The translations under genes and the position numbers were made by a program. This document shows positions 27,236 to 36,740 of a stretch of 64,000 nucleotides of DNA, piece by piece. The stretch is from Vibrio sp. LaRot3 (GTDB lineage Bacteria; Pseudomonadota; Gammaproteobacteria; Enterobacterales; Vibrionaceae), in the NCBI RefSeq assembly GCF_027587025.1, contig NZ_JAPPTI010000001.1, positions 930,001 to 994,000 of the forward strand. Reading direction: 5' to 3'. Within the stretch, counting starts at the first letter, position 1. Every line of letters starts with the position of its first letter. The notes beneath the pieces were generated by a model, which was not told the DNA's origin, did no database searches, and was given only the letters and a program-made list of their open reading frames with translations.

Positions 27236-27568
27236 TTAATTCACGCGTGGCGCAAACATTATGATAGCCATACCAACCATGGCCACGCATACACCCACAA
27301 TATCCCAGAGCGTCGGCTTAATGCCGTCAACTACCCATAACCAACCAATCGCCACAAAAATATAAACGCCGCCATAAGCTGCGTATACGCGACCAGCCGC
27401 GGTTGGATGCAATGACAAAAGCCATGCAAACAAAGCGAGACTAACGGCTGCCGGGATGAGTAATAGAATCGATTTACCTTCTTTCAACCAAAGGAAAGGT
27501 AAATAGCAACCAACAATTTCAGCAATCGCGGTAATAAAAAACAAACTGACGGTTTTGAGCTCTGGCAA
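27236..27568 (-). CDS. ynfA: YnfA/UPF0060 small membrane protein
   Basis: 110 residues with four transmembrane helices, matching the UPF0060 (YnfA) family related to small multidrug resistance proteins. Recognisable segments are [30 protein letters not shown] and [16 protein letters not shown]. Some homologues have been linked to efflux of cationic compounds, but the physiological role is unclear. The start is a TTG with TAGGAG 6 nt upstream. It lies 8 nt after the ROK kinase gene on the same strand, so the two probably form an operon. Confidence 0.88.
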   Translation of the reverse strand: MPELKTVSLFFITAIAEIVGCYLPFLWLKEGKSILLLIPAAVSLALFAWLLSLHPTAAGRVYAAYGGVYIFVAIGWLWVVDGIKPTLWDIVGVCVAMVGMAIIMFAPRVN

Positions 27569-27576
27569 AACAACTC

Positions 27577-28479
27577 CTAAGAAAAGCTAGACTGACGGCG
27601 CTTAAAATGCACAACTGCGCCAATAAGATTGGCATCGTTACCAAATTTGCTGGCAACGACTTTTGGCCACAGATGACAGTAAGGCATCTTCTCAGAAAAC
27701 TGCGCAAACTTACCTTCTAACATGGTGATAAGATCAGCGCGTTGGCTAATTGCTCCACCAAGAATAAGGTATTCAGGATCAACCGTGTATTGAACATTGA
27801 ATAGGCCTTGAGCGAGGTATTCTACCCATTGTTCAACCACTTGAACAACTACTGGGTGTTGCTCATCATACATTTGAAATACCTTTAATCCATTGAGCTC
27901 TGACTTGGCAATATCTAACGCTTTCGCCGTTTGATTTACCAGAGCGCGGGTCGAGCCTAGTTCCGATAACACTTGAGGCTGGCCTTCAGTAAAATGCAGA
28001 ATCGAATAACCGAACTCTCCACCGTACAGATGATGCCCCTTTTGTATTTCTCCTTTGCTGACTATCGCTCCGCCAACACCAGAGCCGATAACCACCAAAC
28101 AAAACAGTTCAGAATGAGCAAAGTCTCCGTATTCACTCTCTGCCAGAGCTGCGCAACATGCATCATTCTCAATTTCAACGGATAATCCATAACGGTCGAC
28201 AAACGCCTGCTTTAATTCGACGCCATGAATATAAGGCAGTAACGTCGCGCCATGGACAATTCCACGCTCAACATCCACCGCGCCGCAAGCGCTGATCGCA
28301 ATACCTTGAATGGCATAACGCTGGCTAAAGGATTGAACATATTCATCGAACGATTCAAACCATAGTTCTAACGTGTTTACTCGGCTAGGCAGTGAGAACT
28401 TTTCTAGCCGCTCTCCGAGCGTGTTCATCACCGCTCCTTTTACTGCACTACCGCCAAAATCCAAGCCTATAACATACAT
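27577..28479 (-). CDS. ROK-family sugar kinase
   Basis: A 300-residue ROK protein (sugar kinase type, without a DNA-binding domain). Signatures: ATP phosphate loop [15 protein letters not shown] near the N-terminus, [14 protein letters not shown] (substrate and catalytic Asp), [12 protein letters not shown], and [11 protein letters not shown] near the C-terminus. The cysteine-rich zinc motif (C-x-C-G-x2-G-C) of most ROK kinases is missing: the stretch after [11 protein letters not shown] has no such cysteines. The family phosphorylates glucose, N-acetylglucosamine, N-acetylmannosamine and relatives; the sugar here is not predictable. It is first gene of a probable operon with ynfA. Confidence 0.82.
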   Translation of the reverse strand: MYVIGLDFGGSAVKGAVMNTLGERLEKFSLPSRVNTLELWFESFDEYVQSFSQRYAIQGIAISACGAVDVERGIVHGATLLPYIHGVELKQAFVDRYGLSVEIENDACCAALAESEYGDFAHSELFCLVVIGSGVGGAIVSKGEIQKGHHLYGGEFGYSILHFTEGQPQVLSELGSTRALVNQTAKALDIAKSELNGLKVFQMYDEQHPVVVQVVEQWVEYLAQGLFNVQYTVDPEYLILGGAISQRADLITMLEGKFAQFSEKMPYCHLWPKVVASKFGNDANLIGAVVHFKRRQSSFS

Positions 28480-28805
28480 GCTGTTCGACTATCCCTCGCT
28501 AAAGCATCATTAGTGTGAATAAAAGCATCACACTCTCACCTACCAACAAATGTAGAATTAGTTGCATATTAGAGTAACAGTAGATTCCGACTAAGTAGAT
28601 GAAAAATAAGTGAAGCTGAGCGGACTACGATCGCAAAATGTAGCTTTACAGTAAACCGAATGACATATTACGTGATTACCCTAACATTAATGAGTTACTC
28701 ATATAGTAACATCACACTTAACGTGAAATTTTATTATTAATATCAAGCATGTAATCGCGCTAGCCTACAACGTGATTAAAACAGCTCCAAGGGGCGGACA
28801 GTTCA
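28480..28805. other. Divergent intergenic region, 326 bp
   Basis: AT-rich, between the ROK kinase (-) and the GGDEF-EAL gene (+), so it must hold both promoters. No RNA gene or clear operator was recognised. Confidence 0.5.
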
Positions 28806-31316
28806 ATGACGGCACTGACGGATAAAAAGCTTCTTAACATTGTTAAAACTCTTCCTTTTGTCCTTATTCTAATTTTCATTGCCATGCTATTAACGGTTGT
28901 CATTAATAGCAGCCAACAGCGTGCGACCGAGTTTGAGCAAAACCTAATTGATAACAACTTAGCAAAACAAAAAGAGATCATTGCTCAACGAGTGCAAAGC
29001 ACTGCGGAACAAATTAACTATCAAAGAGAGCAAACGGTCTCTATTCTAAAATCTGAGATCAAACAACAGGTTGAAACTGCCCATCAAATCGCGACCGCGA
29101 TATACAAAGAGAACCTTGATAAGCCCGAGCATGAGATTAAAAAACTAATCAGCGATGCGCTAAGAGACATTCGCTTTAATAATGGCCGCGGATACTTCTT
29201 CATATATCAGATGGATGGCGTCAGTGTCATGCACGCTTTACTACCGGAGCGTGAAGGTCTGCAAATGATTGAAAGTACCGACTCTCGCGGCGTCCCTATC
29301 CTTAAACAACACATCGATGCCATTGCTAACTCCAAAAATAGCGCCGCTTTTTACCGCTGGTGGTTTAAAAAACCTCAGCAAGACGGTGAGTTTGAAAAGA
29401 TTGGCTACGGCCAATATTTCGAACCTTTCGATTGGTTTATCGGCACCGGAGAATATGTGTATGAAGTTGAGAACGAAATAAAGAAAAACATTCTCAATTG
29501 GGTATCAAACTACCGATTTGGAGATACTGGTTATATCTTCATTCTCGACCAAGACGGCACCATACTTGCTCATAAAGAACCAGAATTACTGGGTGAGCGC
29601 ATTGATGGCCTTGTTACAAAAACCCTAGGAACTTTTGCCATCAATAACACCACCTCTTCCCATGTGGAGTATGACTCAATCTATAAGCCTGACTCGCTGC
29701 AAAGCGGACAAAAAGTCAGCTTCATGAAGTTCGATTCAAAATGGGGTTGGCTATTGGGCTCTGGTGTTTATATTGAGGAAGTACATGGTGAAATTGAAAC
29801 GCAACTTGAGCAGTTACAAGAACAGCATCAAATGGAACTGATTAAGGTCATTGCGTTATGTTTGACCTTGGCTTTAATCCTCACCCTACTATCGTTGTTA
29901 CTTAGCAACTACTTAGGTCGCCGATTCTTAAAATTCCAAAATCGTATCGCCAATGACTTCAATCAATTGGAGGTTAAGAAAGAGCAACTCCGCCACCAAG
30001 CACAACATGATGCACTTACCCATTTACCAAACCGAATCTTGCTTGAGAAACAAGCCATGCACGGCATCATTCGTAGCCGTGAATTAGAGAAAAAACTCGC
30101 GATCTTGTTCGTTGACTTAGACAACTTCAAACGTATCAATGACAAATACGGTCATGAGGTAGGTGACAAATTATTGGTTGAAGTGGCACAGAGATTTAGC
30201 CGACTCACTGAAAGCAAAGGAACCGTCGCACGATTTGGTGGGGACGAGTTCGTATTTTGTATACCAGAAATCGCCAGTGACAACGAAGCGCATACCATTG
30301 CAATGCGCGTGCAAGCTTGCCTCAAACAACCGTTCATTGTTCATGGTATTACGACAGAGCTTAACGCCACCATCGGTATTTCATTATTCCCTACTGATGG
30401 TGATCAACCACGAACCTTGATGTCCAAAGCCGATATTGTCCTGACACGCTCGAAAAAATATGGCAAAGGTGAGATTACTTTCTTCGACAAGAAGATCAGT
30501 GACGAAATTGAAAACAACTTCTTACTTGAAGATGAATTTAAGTCGGCGCTAGCAAACGGAGAACTTGACGTACACTACCAACCGCAAATCAATGCCAATA
30601 CCAGCAAAATGGTCGGTGTAGAGGCGCTATGCCGATGGGTAAGCCCAACGCTTGGTTTCGTCTCACCGATGGTGTTCATTGATATCGCCGAAAAGAACAA
30701 CTCCATTCTACAACTTGGCGAGTTCGTCTTTGAACGTGCCTGTCGTGATACTAAAAAGCTCAATCAAAGCCTTAATGATCCGGTCACGGTCTCGGTCAAT
30801 ATTTCACCTAAGCAGCTACTGCACAAAGGTTTCATAGACATGATTGTTAACTCGGCCAAACGCTACGACCTCGACAGTAACTTAATTATCTTAGAGCTAA
30901 CAGAAAACGTGTTTATTGAAGACCTAAAAGCTGTTCAACCAACCTTGAAACGCCTACAAGATCTCGGCTTTGGTATCTCATTAGATGACTTCGGCACTGG
31001 TTTTTCGTCGCTTAGCTATCTCAATGCGCTACCAATCAGTGAGATCAAGATTGACCGCTCGTTCATTATTCGCATGCTTAACAGCCGCAGTAACCTCAAT
31101 ATCGTTAAAACCATTATCGCGATTGCTCGCTCAAACGATATCGGAATTATCGCTGAAGGCGTTGAAAGTGAACAGCAGCAGCAGGTATTGCTAGACTTAG
31201 GCTGTGATTTAATTCAAGGCTACTTGTACTCTAAACCCGTTCCGATGCCAGAAGTGCAAGCACTCGCTGCCACCACTTTCGCCAATGACACCATGATCAA
31301 AGTTGATACCCTTTAG
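28806..31316 (+). CDS. Dual-Cache sensor GGDEF-EAL protein, probable c-di-GMP phosphodiesterase
   Basis: 836 residues. Transmembrane helix at about 15 to 37; two periplasmic Cache-type (SMP_2-like) modules at about 110 to 225 and 235 to 330, each with GxGYFFI/DTGYIFI and a W-F-x-G-T/S-G-x-Y end; second membrane helix near 345 to 370; GGDEF domain (ARFGGDEFVF near 477); EAL domain (VGVEALCRW near 605). The GGDEF motif is intact, but the RxxD inhibitory site five residues before it is missing and the LYxAK helix is degraded (VLTRSKKYGKG). The EAL active site is complete: EAL, SVNIS, ELTEN, DDFGTG, IKIDRS, AEGVE and QGYLYSKP. Net phosphodiesterase activity with the GGDEF possibly regulatory is my inference. 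Ligand of the Cache domains unknown. Confidence 0.9.
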   Translation: MTALTDKKLLNIVKTLPFVLILIFIAMLLTVVINSSQQRATEFEQNLIDNNLAKQKEIIAQRVQSTAEQINYQREQTVSILKSEIKQQVETAHQIATAIYKENLDKPEHEIKKLISDALRDIRFNNGRGYFFIYQMDGVSVMHALLPEREGLQMIESTDSRGVPILKQHIDAIANSKNSAAFYRWWFKKPQQDGEFEKIGYGQYFEPFDWFIGTGEYVYEVENEIKKNILNWVSNYRFGDTGYIFILDQDGTILAHKEPELLGERIDGLVTKTLGTFAINNTTSSHVEYDSIYKPDSLQSGQKVSFMKFDSKWGWLLGSGVYIEEVHGEIETQLEQLQEQHQMELIKVIALCLTLALILTLLSLLLSNYLGRRFLKFQNRIANDFNQLEVKKEQLRHQAQHDALTHLPNRILLEKQAMHGIIRSRELEKKLAILFVDLDNFKRINDKYGHEVGDKLLVEVAQRFSRLTESKGTVARFGGDEFVFCIPEIASDNEAHTIAMRVQACLKQPFIVHGITTELNATIGISLFPTDGDQPRTLMSKADIVLTRSKKYGKGEITFFDKKISDEIENNFLLEDEFKSALANGELDVHYQPQINANTSKMVGVEALCRWVSPTLGFVSPMVFIDIAEKNNSILQLGEFVFERACRDTKKLNQSLNDPVTVSVNISPKQLLHKGFIDMIVNSAKRYDLDSNLIILELTENVFIEDLKAVQPTLKRLQDLGFGISLDDFGTGFSSLSYLNALPISEIKIDRSFIIRMLNSRSNLNIVKTIIAIARSNDIGIIAEGVESEQQQQVLLDLGCDLIQGYLYSKPVPMPEVQALAATTFANDTMIKVDTL

Positions 31317-31540
31317 CTTGGTATAACTGAGCCATTCATTAATTGTCTCAAATATCAGACAGATAAATGTGTAGTATTACCCGAACTATCATTCTTTTGG
31401 GTGACACGGGTAGTACTCACTGTTAACTAGATGACACTGAAAACACTTCCCTAACTAATCTAACAGCTGCATTAAAAACTACCTGTTCGTTAGGCCATCT
31501 TCGAAGAGTGACTGACATTGATTGTGAGTGGTATTGAGTA

Positions 31541-32818
31541 ATGAATTCGTTTGTAAAACAGTTCTTTGGAACGGCTGGCCTACAGTTTTTAAGTAAAGGC
31601 ATTTCCGTTGTATCCGGCGTTATCTTTGCGCGTTTTCTTGGCGCAGAGCAATACGGCATCTATACCTACATATTTTCAATTGTCACTATCGCAGGTATTC
31701 CCGTCATCGCGGGCTTGCCCGCACTAATGGTACGTGAGATCGCCAATTTTCAATTAGAAAAGAAATGGCCGCTTTTATACGGAATTCTGTTGTGGTCTCG
31801 AGGTTTCGTTTTCCTCGTATCCTCCATTATTGTACTCATCATGCTTGGCCTCGCTTACGTTGGCTATTTTGAACCCTATGTGGCGGCGTTGTTGCTCATT
31901 GCAGTATGGGTGATCCCGCTTAGAGGCATCGCTTACCAGCAAGATGCCGTATTGAATGGCTTTCGTAAACCGGTATTAGCACAAATACCCTCTAAGTTAC
32001 TTGCGCCTATTATTACCCTGTCTACTTTGCTTTTCTTTGTCATCACCGATAGGCCGCTCACCTCAAAAACCTTGATTGAAATTTCGGTCGTTGCACTGTT
32101 ATTTACCTGTATTTTGAGCTTCTTGCTGGTGCGTTATGTCATCAAGAAAAACAGCCAACCGGCCAAAGCTGAATTCAAAACTAAGCAATGGAGTAAAGCC
32201 CTACTCCCGTTTGCAATTATCACTTTTGTGAGCACACTCAACTCTGAATTGGCGATCGTGTTACTTGGATGGTTATCCGATCTTGAATCTGTGGCTTATT
32301 TCCGCGTCGCAACTCAAGCAGTGCTGTTAATTAGTATCGTCGTCTCTTCAATCAGCCCGGTGCTTATGCCCAATATCGCTCGTTTATACAAAAGTGGCGA
32401 CATTGAGCAAACGCAAGCTATGCTCACCCGCGCTGTTCGACTGACTGTCTTAGTGGCAACACCAATTCTTCTTGTCTTAGTCTTTGGGGGAGGATTACTG
32501 ATCTCTCTGTTGTTTGGTGACGAGTACCTTTCAGCTTATCCAGCGTTAATCATCTTATGCTTTGGTCATTTTATTAGTTTGATGATGGGGTCGGTAGGAT
32601 TAGTGCTGAACATGACTAATAACGAAAGCCGCACATTGCGTTCACTCTCCATTGCGGTCACCGTCAACCTTATTCTGCTATTTAGCCTCATCCCACTTTA
32701 CAATGAGATTGGTGCCGCTATCGGCGTATCATTAAGCCTGATCATCTGTAATGGATTAATGATGTTTGACGTACGCAAAATTACTAAATTAAAAACGTGG
32801 TTATCGGTGAATAAATAG
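31541..32818 (+). CDS. Lone polysaccharide flippase (Wzx/MOP superfamily)
   Basis: A 425-residue protein with about 12 transmembrane helices of the oligosaccharide flippase family. The N-terminus (FGTAGLQFLSKGISVVSGVIFARFLGAEQYGIYTYIFSIV) is the classical Wzx/RfbX opening with the G-x2-x-Y-G loop. No glycosyltransferase, polymerase or initiating transferase adjoins it; it stands alone between two c-di-GMP genes, about 20 kb from the syp cluster. It may serve a polysaccharide or glycolipid made elsewhere. It is unrelated in detail to the SypK-like flippase at 1697. Ribosome site is weak (GAGTGGT... upstream of the ATG). Confidence 0.85.
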   Translation: MNSFVKQFFGTAGLQFLSKGISVVSGVIFARFLGAEQYGIYTYIFSIVTIAGIPVIAGLPALMVREIANFQLEKKWPLLYGILLWSRGFVFLVSSIIVLIMLGLAYVGYFEPYVAALLLIAVWVIPLRGIAYQQDAVLNGFRKPVLAQIPSKLLAPIITLSTLLFFVITDRPLTSKTLIEISVVALLFTCILSFLLVRYVIKKNSQPAKAEFKTKQWSKALLPFAIITFVSTLNSELAIVLLGWLSDLESVAYFRVATQAVLLISIVVSSISPVLMPNIARLYKSGDIEQTQAMLTRAVRLTVLVATPILLVLVFGGGLLISLLFGDEYLSAYPALIILCFGHFISLMMGSVGLVLNMTNNESRTLRSLSIAVTVNLILLFSLIPLYNEIGAAIGVSLSLIICNGLMMFDVRKITKLKTWLSVNK

Positions 32819-33088
32819 CCGACATTGACCGTAAATTACGGCTTAACTCCACGTTATTGATAGAGTTTCGATTAACAACAATTAATTATGAATTACTAGA
32901 CCCAATCGTACCTAACTCTCACTAAACCGGTTGTAATTTCGAGTCATTTCATAAAATGCCTGAATTTCAGCGGGTTAAAGTTGAAAATATGTGATCTTAA
33001 TTCAGATCTGCTATTGATTCCCCTCGCCAAAAGCATACTATTTAGCGGTATTCAAATTTAGGCATATGCGCCTCAAGGAACGCTTATT

Positions 33089-34129
33089 ATGGAGCTCGAC
33101 ATATTTAATCCATCTCGCCATATTCGGCGAGCTGTTTTATTTTGGTTGAGCCTGCTGCTATCCTGCGCATTTTTCGTCGCAAGCTACCTCGATTACACCA
33201 TTACAGATTGCTTACCCACAGCAATGACTAACGCATCTTTTGCGTTGTTTTCTTTGTTTGTCAGCTCGCAAACCTATCGCAAAGATTGCTCAAACAACTT
33301 GGCGTTACTTTATTCCGGCGCGATGGTCATGCTGGTGCTGTTTGGAATACTCAGACACACCATTTATCACGGCTTATATTTATGGGCGAGCATCTTCCCG
33401 ATCATGTTTTACATTTTCGTTGAGAAACGCCAAAGCTTTATTCTTTGCCTGATTGGCTTCGCAGCGGTGACAGGCGGTGTCATTTTTAAGATGTATCAAC
33501 ATCAAGGTGAAATTCACGCTTATTTACTGATCAACTTCATCATGAGTTACATCTGTATTTGGGTTACCGCTCATATACTCGAAGTGAAACGCAAGTCCTC
33601 TGAAACCTCACTAGGACAACTTGCCTCCCGAGATGCACTGACCGGTGTGTATAATCGCCATGCATTAGCTCATAACTTCCATCGCTATCGTCAAGAAAGC
33701 AAAAAACTGCCCATGTCTTTACTGGTGTTGGATCTCGACTACTTTAAACAGGTTAATGACATGCATGGCCATGATGTTGGCGATAAAGTACTGATCCAAA
33801 CAGCGGCTTTAATTGATGCATTCAGCGACGAGCATTTGGTTTATCGAATTGGTGGCGAAGAGTTCTGTATCGCGCTACACAATGCAGACATTGCGCAGGC
33901 GATGGTTAAAGCTGAGCATATTCGATTAGCCATAGAGAATTACCGATTCAACCAACAAGATTGCCCTATTTCACTCACAGCGAGCATTGGCGTTTATCAG
34001 TGCGATCATTTTAACGATTTAGAGTAAGTATTGAGAAAGGCGGATATTGAGCTGTACAAAGCAAAGAAGAATGGCCGAAACCAAGTCATGATAGGCAGTG
34101 AACAAGAGCTAGAACTCGCTAGCTCTTAG
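33089..34129 (+). pseudogene. Membrane GGDEF diguanylate cyclase interrupted by an in-frame stop
   Basis: Residues 1 to 312 are open: six hydrophobic segments (about 15 to 170), then a GGDEF domain with SRDALTGVYNRHAL, LDLDYFKQVNDMHGHDVGD and YRIGGEEF near 254. A TAA at 34025-34027 then ends translation. The same frame continues directly for 33 codons to a TAG at 34127, and those codons encode the missing C-terminal helix of the domain (VLRKADIELYKAKKNGRN). This is therefore a nonsense change, not a frameshift. CAA to TAA is the simplest origin. AAGGAA precedes the ATG at 33089. The RxxD inhibitory site is absent. Truncated protein would keep the GGEEF loop but lose the last helix, so activity is doubtful unless the stop is read through. 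Confidence 0.85.
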
Positions 34130-34169
34130 GTATTTTGAATCGGTATACATCCACGTGTAGAAAAAGATC

Positions 34170-34829
34170 TTAGCTGTCGAAGTCTTCAAACACGACGTTG
34201 TAGTTTTCTGTGTAAGTACACTGTGGTTGGCGGCTACACGTAAAGAATCGACGTCCTTTAAACTCTCCTTGCGCAGCGGTTTTTACCACCATCGGGCTGC
34301 CACAGCGTTTACAAAAACGCACTTCTTTATCAGGTTCAATCAAATCAATATGCGCGGCTAACAATCGACGCAGCTTACCCACTTGATAGCTATGCTTAAC
34401 CGTTGCTCCAATTAAAGGAATACCGGAAGACTTACAAACATGAAGCAATAGCTTTTGCCTGTCCATTTTGCCTTTGTTCAGCGCAGCACCATCGTCGAGC
34501 TCAATCGCGACGCGCACGTCTAATGTTCTTGGATCACAGACAATAAAATCAAAATGACTCTTAGCAATACGGTTATGAGCGATGAACCAACGTTTTTTGT
34601 CGGTGGCTTGAGGGGTTAATACTTTTGCCATCGACACTTTTGACAACACCACACCATGATCACCTACTGCAGTCGTCAATGCGTTATAGAATGCTGACTC
34701 TTTACTATTTAGCAGTGCGCCTTTCTTTTTGTAGGCGCTGTCTTTTAGCTCATCTTGAGTGAGATACTTTTTTTGGACATACAAATAGAAGGCCACAAAA
34801 ACGACAACAATAATGGCAATATATTCCAT
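34170..34829 (-). CDS. DUF2726 protein with C-terminal zinc ribbon
   Basis: 219 residues. An N-terminal membrane helix (about 2 to 19) is followed by a DUF2726 domain (about 45 to 160: LLNSKESAFYNAL, FIVCDPRTLDVRVAIELDD), which resembles the restriction-endonuclease-like/nuclease fold. A C-terminal topoisomerase-type zinc ribbon holds paired cysteines (FCKRCGSP and FTCSRQPQC). The combination suggests a membrane-tethered nucleic-acid-binding protein; no activity is known. It is monocistronic and converges with the interrupted GGDEF gene. Confidence 0.8.
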   Translation of the reverse strand: MEYIAIIVVVFVAFYLYVQKKYLTQDELKDSAYKKKGALLNSKESAFYNALTTAVGDHGVVLSKVSMAKVLTPQATDKKRWFIAHNRIAKSHFDFIVCDPRTLDVRVAIELDDGAALNKGKMDRQKLLLHVCKSSGIPLIGATVKHSYQVGKLRRLLAAHIDLIEPDKEVRFCKRCGSPMVVKTAAQGEFKGRRFFTCSRQPQCTYTENYNVVFEDFDS

Positions 34830-35263
34830 TGCTTACTTTTGACTCCCAAATTCAATCAAACTCCACCAAATATCTGGTGCTCTATGGCTTATTTTATACC
34901 TAAATCTTACCAATAGGCACTCGCAGCTTTAAAGATTGTACTAAAGATTCAAGAAATTAGCGCAGCACCACACACATGTAGGGTTTCACAATATTCGAAA
35001 ATCTATCAGTGACGTTTAGGATTTAGGCCGTTCATTTTGAAGAGGTATTATCATTAAAATTTCAGTGACACTCCGTGCGAGCTCTACTGTCGCTGATCTA
35101 TACGCCTTTAATTACGTGTTAAATATAGATTTCAGTCACACTTATTTTTGCGCATTTTCTCAATAAGCATGCAATTGGGCAGTATAATTATTGAGCAATG
35201 TAATTTTTATTTGGCTCAGCGATAATCAAACAAAATACGCTGCTACTGTCAGAGGGACAGACA
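34830..35263. other. Intergenic region, 434 bp
   Basis: Divergent region between the DUF2726 gene (-) and the small gene at 35264 (+). It contains three loosely similar TCAGTGAC/TCAGTCAC words (near 35006, 35064 and 35131) but no RNA gene or strong hairpin that I can support. Confidence 0.45.
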
Positions 35264-35488
35264 ATGAAACGCGATATTTTTGGCATTTGCCTTTCTAAAT
35301 CTATGCTGTCGAACAACCTTTCCAGCACGTTTACTCATGTGCGCGCCTATCAAAAATCGACCGATTGTGACGAGCTTAAAGTCGAACATGCCTATCCTCA
35401 AATGACGGGTAAAGAATTACTCAACAATATGAACTCTGCCCAAGCGATGCTTTGGCGCGCAGAATACATATGCCAAGTCCCTAAATAA
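35264..35488 (+). CDS. Small protein of unknown function, 74 aa
   Basis: I do not recognise this family. A real gene is supported by a strong ribosome site (AGAGGGA about 7 nt before the ATG), a long upstream region with room for a promoter, and an intrinsic terminator 26 nt after the stop. The protein is soluble and mixed, with 3 cysteines, no signal peptide and no membrane segment; the C-terminal half (MTGKELLNNMNSAQAMLWRAEYI) is predicted helical. Confidence 0.65.
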   Translation: MKRDIFGICLSKSMLSNNLSSTFTHVRAYQKSTDCDELKVEHAYPQMTGKELLNNMNSAQAMLWRAEYICQVPK

Positions 35489-35514
35489 TGTTTAGCCTTT
35501 CAGCATAAGTAACA

Positions 35515-35541
35515 AAAAGCCCGCTCGTTGAGCGGGCTTTT
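35515..35541. terminator. Bidirectional terminator
   Basis: AAAAGCCCGCT (35515-35525) pairs with AGCGGGCTTTT (35531-35541) around CGTTG. It lies between the 74-aa gene (+) and the last gene of the TonB2 operon (-), with T-runs on both strands. Confidence 0.88.
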
Positions 35542-35567
35542 GCATTTTCGAGCTAATCAGCACATGG

Positions 35568-36740
35568 TTAACTTGCTTGAGTCGCTTTCGCTTTGCGTAA
35601 CTGGCTTAAATACTTAATCCAACTTTTCGACTGTTTCGAAGGCGCTATCGCTTCTGCTTTTTTCGCTTCAATTAAGGCTTTCTCTAACTGATTAAGTTTG
35701 TAGTAAGCACGCGTTTTCGCCAATGCAACTTGAGATTTCTTGCCCTGCACTTTGTTTAAAGCACTCAGCGCCGACTTATAATGACCCTCTTGCACCAATA
35801 GCTGAGCTACGTTCCAGTGGTATTTAGCACGCTTACGTGCGGCCAACTTCCATTGGTCAATCGCCTTATCCCACTCTCTAGCTTGTTGCCAATACGTTGC
35901 TTGCGCAACGATAAGGTCAATATCCGTTTTCGCAGCGTCCAACTGGCTTACTTCTTTTGCTGCTCGTTCTGGAATACCACGTTGCGCATACAATTGGGCT
36001 AATAAACGTCTGTCTTGCTGGCTCAAAGGCAAGCCGTTTAACTTGGCTAATGCGAGCGTATCAAGCGCCGCGTTGTTTTGCCCAACACGCATTTGCAAAC
36101 TCACTAGCTGACGCCACCAGTTCACTTTGTCAGGTTGTAGGGCAATCAAACGTTCTAAAGTAGGAATCGCACCTTTCCAACGCTGTAGTTGAAGCTGCGC
36201 ACTTAGTTTGAGCGATAGTGGCTGAAGTTCATCTTTACGTTGATAACGGCGATACTTATCAACAGCCGGTATCACCTGCTTGAACTGTTCAATCTGGTAA
36301 TGGGATTGAGCAATCCTTAGCCACAGCTCATCACCCTTTTGCCCTGAGGGCACACTCTTAACGAGCTTGTAGTAGTGAGGCAACGCTTTTTTGAACTGTT
36401 GGTCATTCACCAACAAGTCAGCCAACATGCGTTGTGCAATCCACGCTTGCTCGTCTTTGAGCTGATTTGAATTTACTGCGTATTCAAGCTGTTTAATCGC
36501 CGATTTGGTTTTGCCATCTTGCCAATAAAACACGCCAAGCATACGCGCCACGAAGGCTTTATCGTATTCTCGAGTCGTGTCGATCTCTTTTAGCTTGGCA
36601 ATCGCTTGTTTGACTTGTTCATCCTGCGCTAACTGATGCGCTTTTTGAACTCGAATCGCGGTATATTGGCTTAACTCATTAGCAAAGCTTGTCGCTGACG
36701 CGAACCAAATCATACCAGCAATCATTGCTTTTCTGATCAT
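35568..36740 (-). CDS. TPR-repeat protein of the TonB2 operon
   Basis: 390 residues. Signal peptide about 1 to 20 (MIRKAMIAGMIWFASATSFA), then tandem tetratricopeptide-like helical repeats over nearly the whole length (for example QAWIAQRMLADLLVNDQQFKKALPHYYKLV). It is expected in the periplasm, as a scaffold for protein contacts. In Vibrio cholerae the gene at the same place next to tonB2 (VC1543) is of this type. It overlaps tonB2 by 4 nt and is last in the six-gene operon. Its role in TonB2 energy transfer is inferred from position. Confidence 0.82.
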   Translation of the reverse strand: MIRKAMIAGMIWFASATSFANELSQYTAIRVQKAHQLAQDEQVKQAIAKLKEIDTTREYDKAFVARMLGVFYWQDGKTKSAIKQLEYAVNSNQLKDEQAWIAQRMLADLLVNDQQFKKALPHYYKLVKSVPSGQKGDELWLRIAQSHYQIEQFKQVIPAVDKYRRYQRKDELQPLSLKLSAQLQLQRWKGAIPTLERLIALQPDKVNWWRQLVSLQMRVGQNNAALDTLALAKLNGLPLSQQDRRLLAQLYAQRGIPERAAKEVSQLDAAKTDIDLIVAQATYWQQAREWDKAIDQWKLAARKRAKYHWNVAQLLVQEGHYKSALSALNKVQGKKSQVALAKTRAYYKLNQLEKALIEAKKAEAIAPSKQSKSWIKYLSQLRKAKATQAS

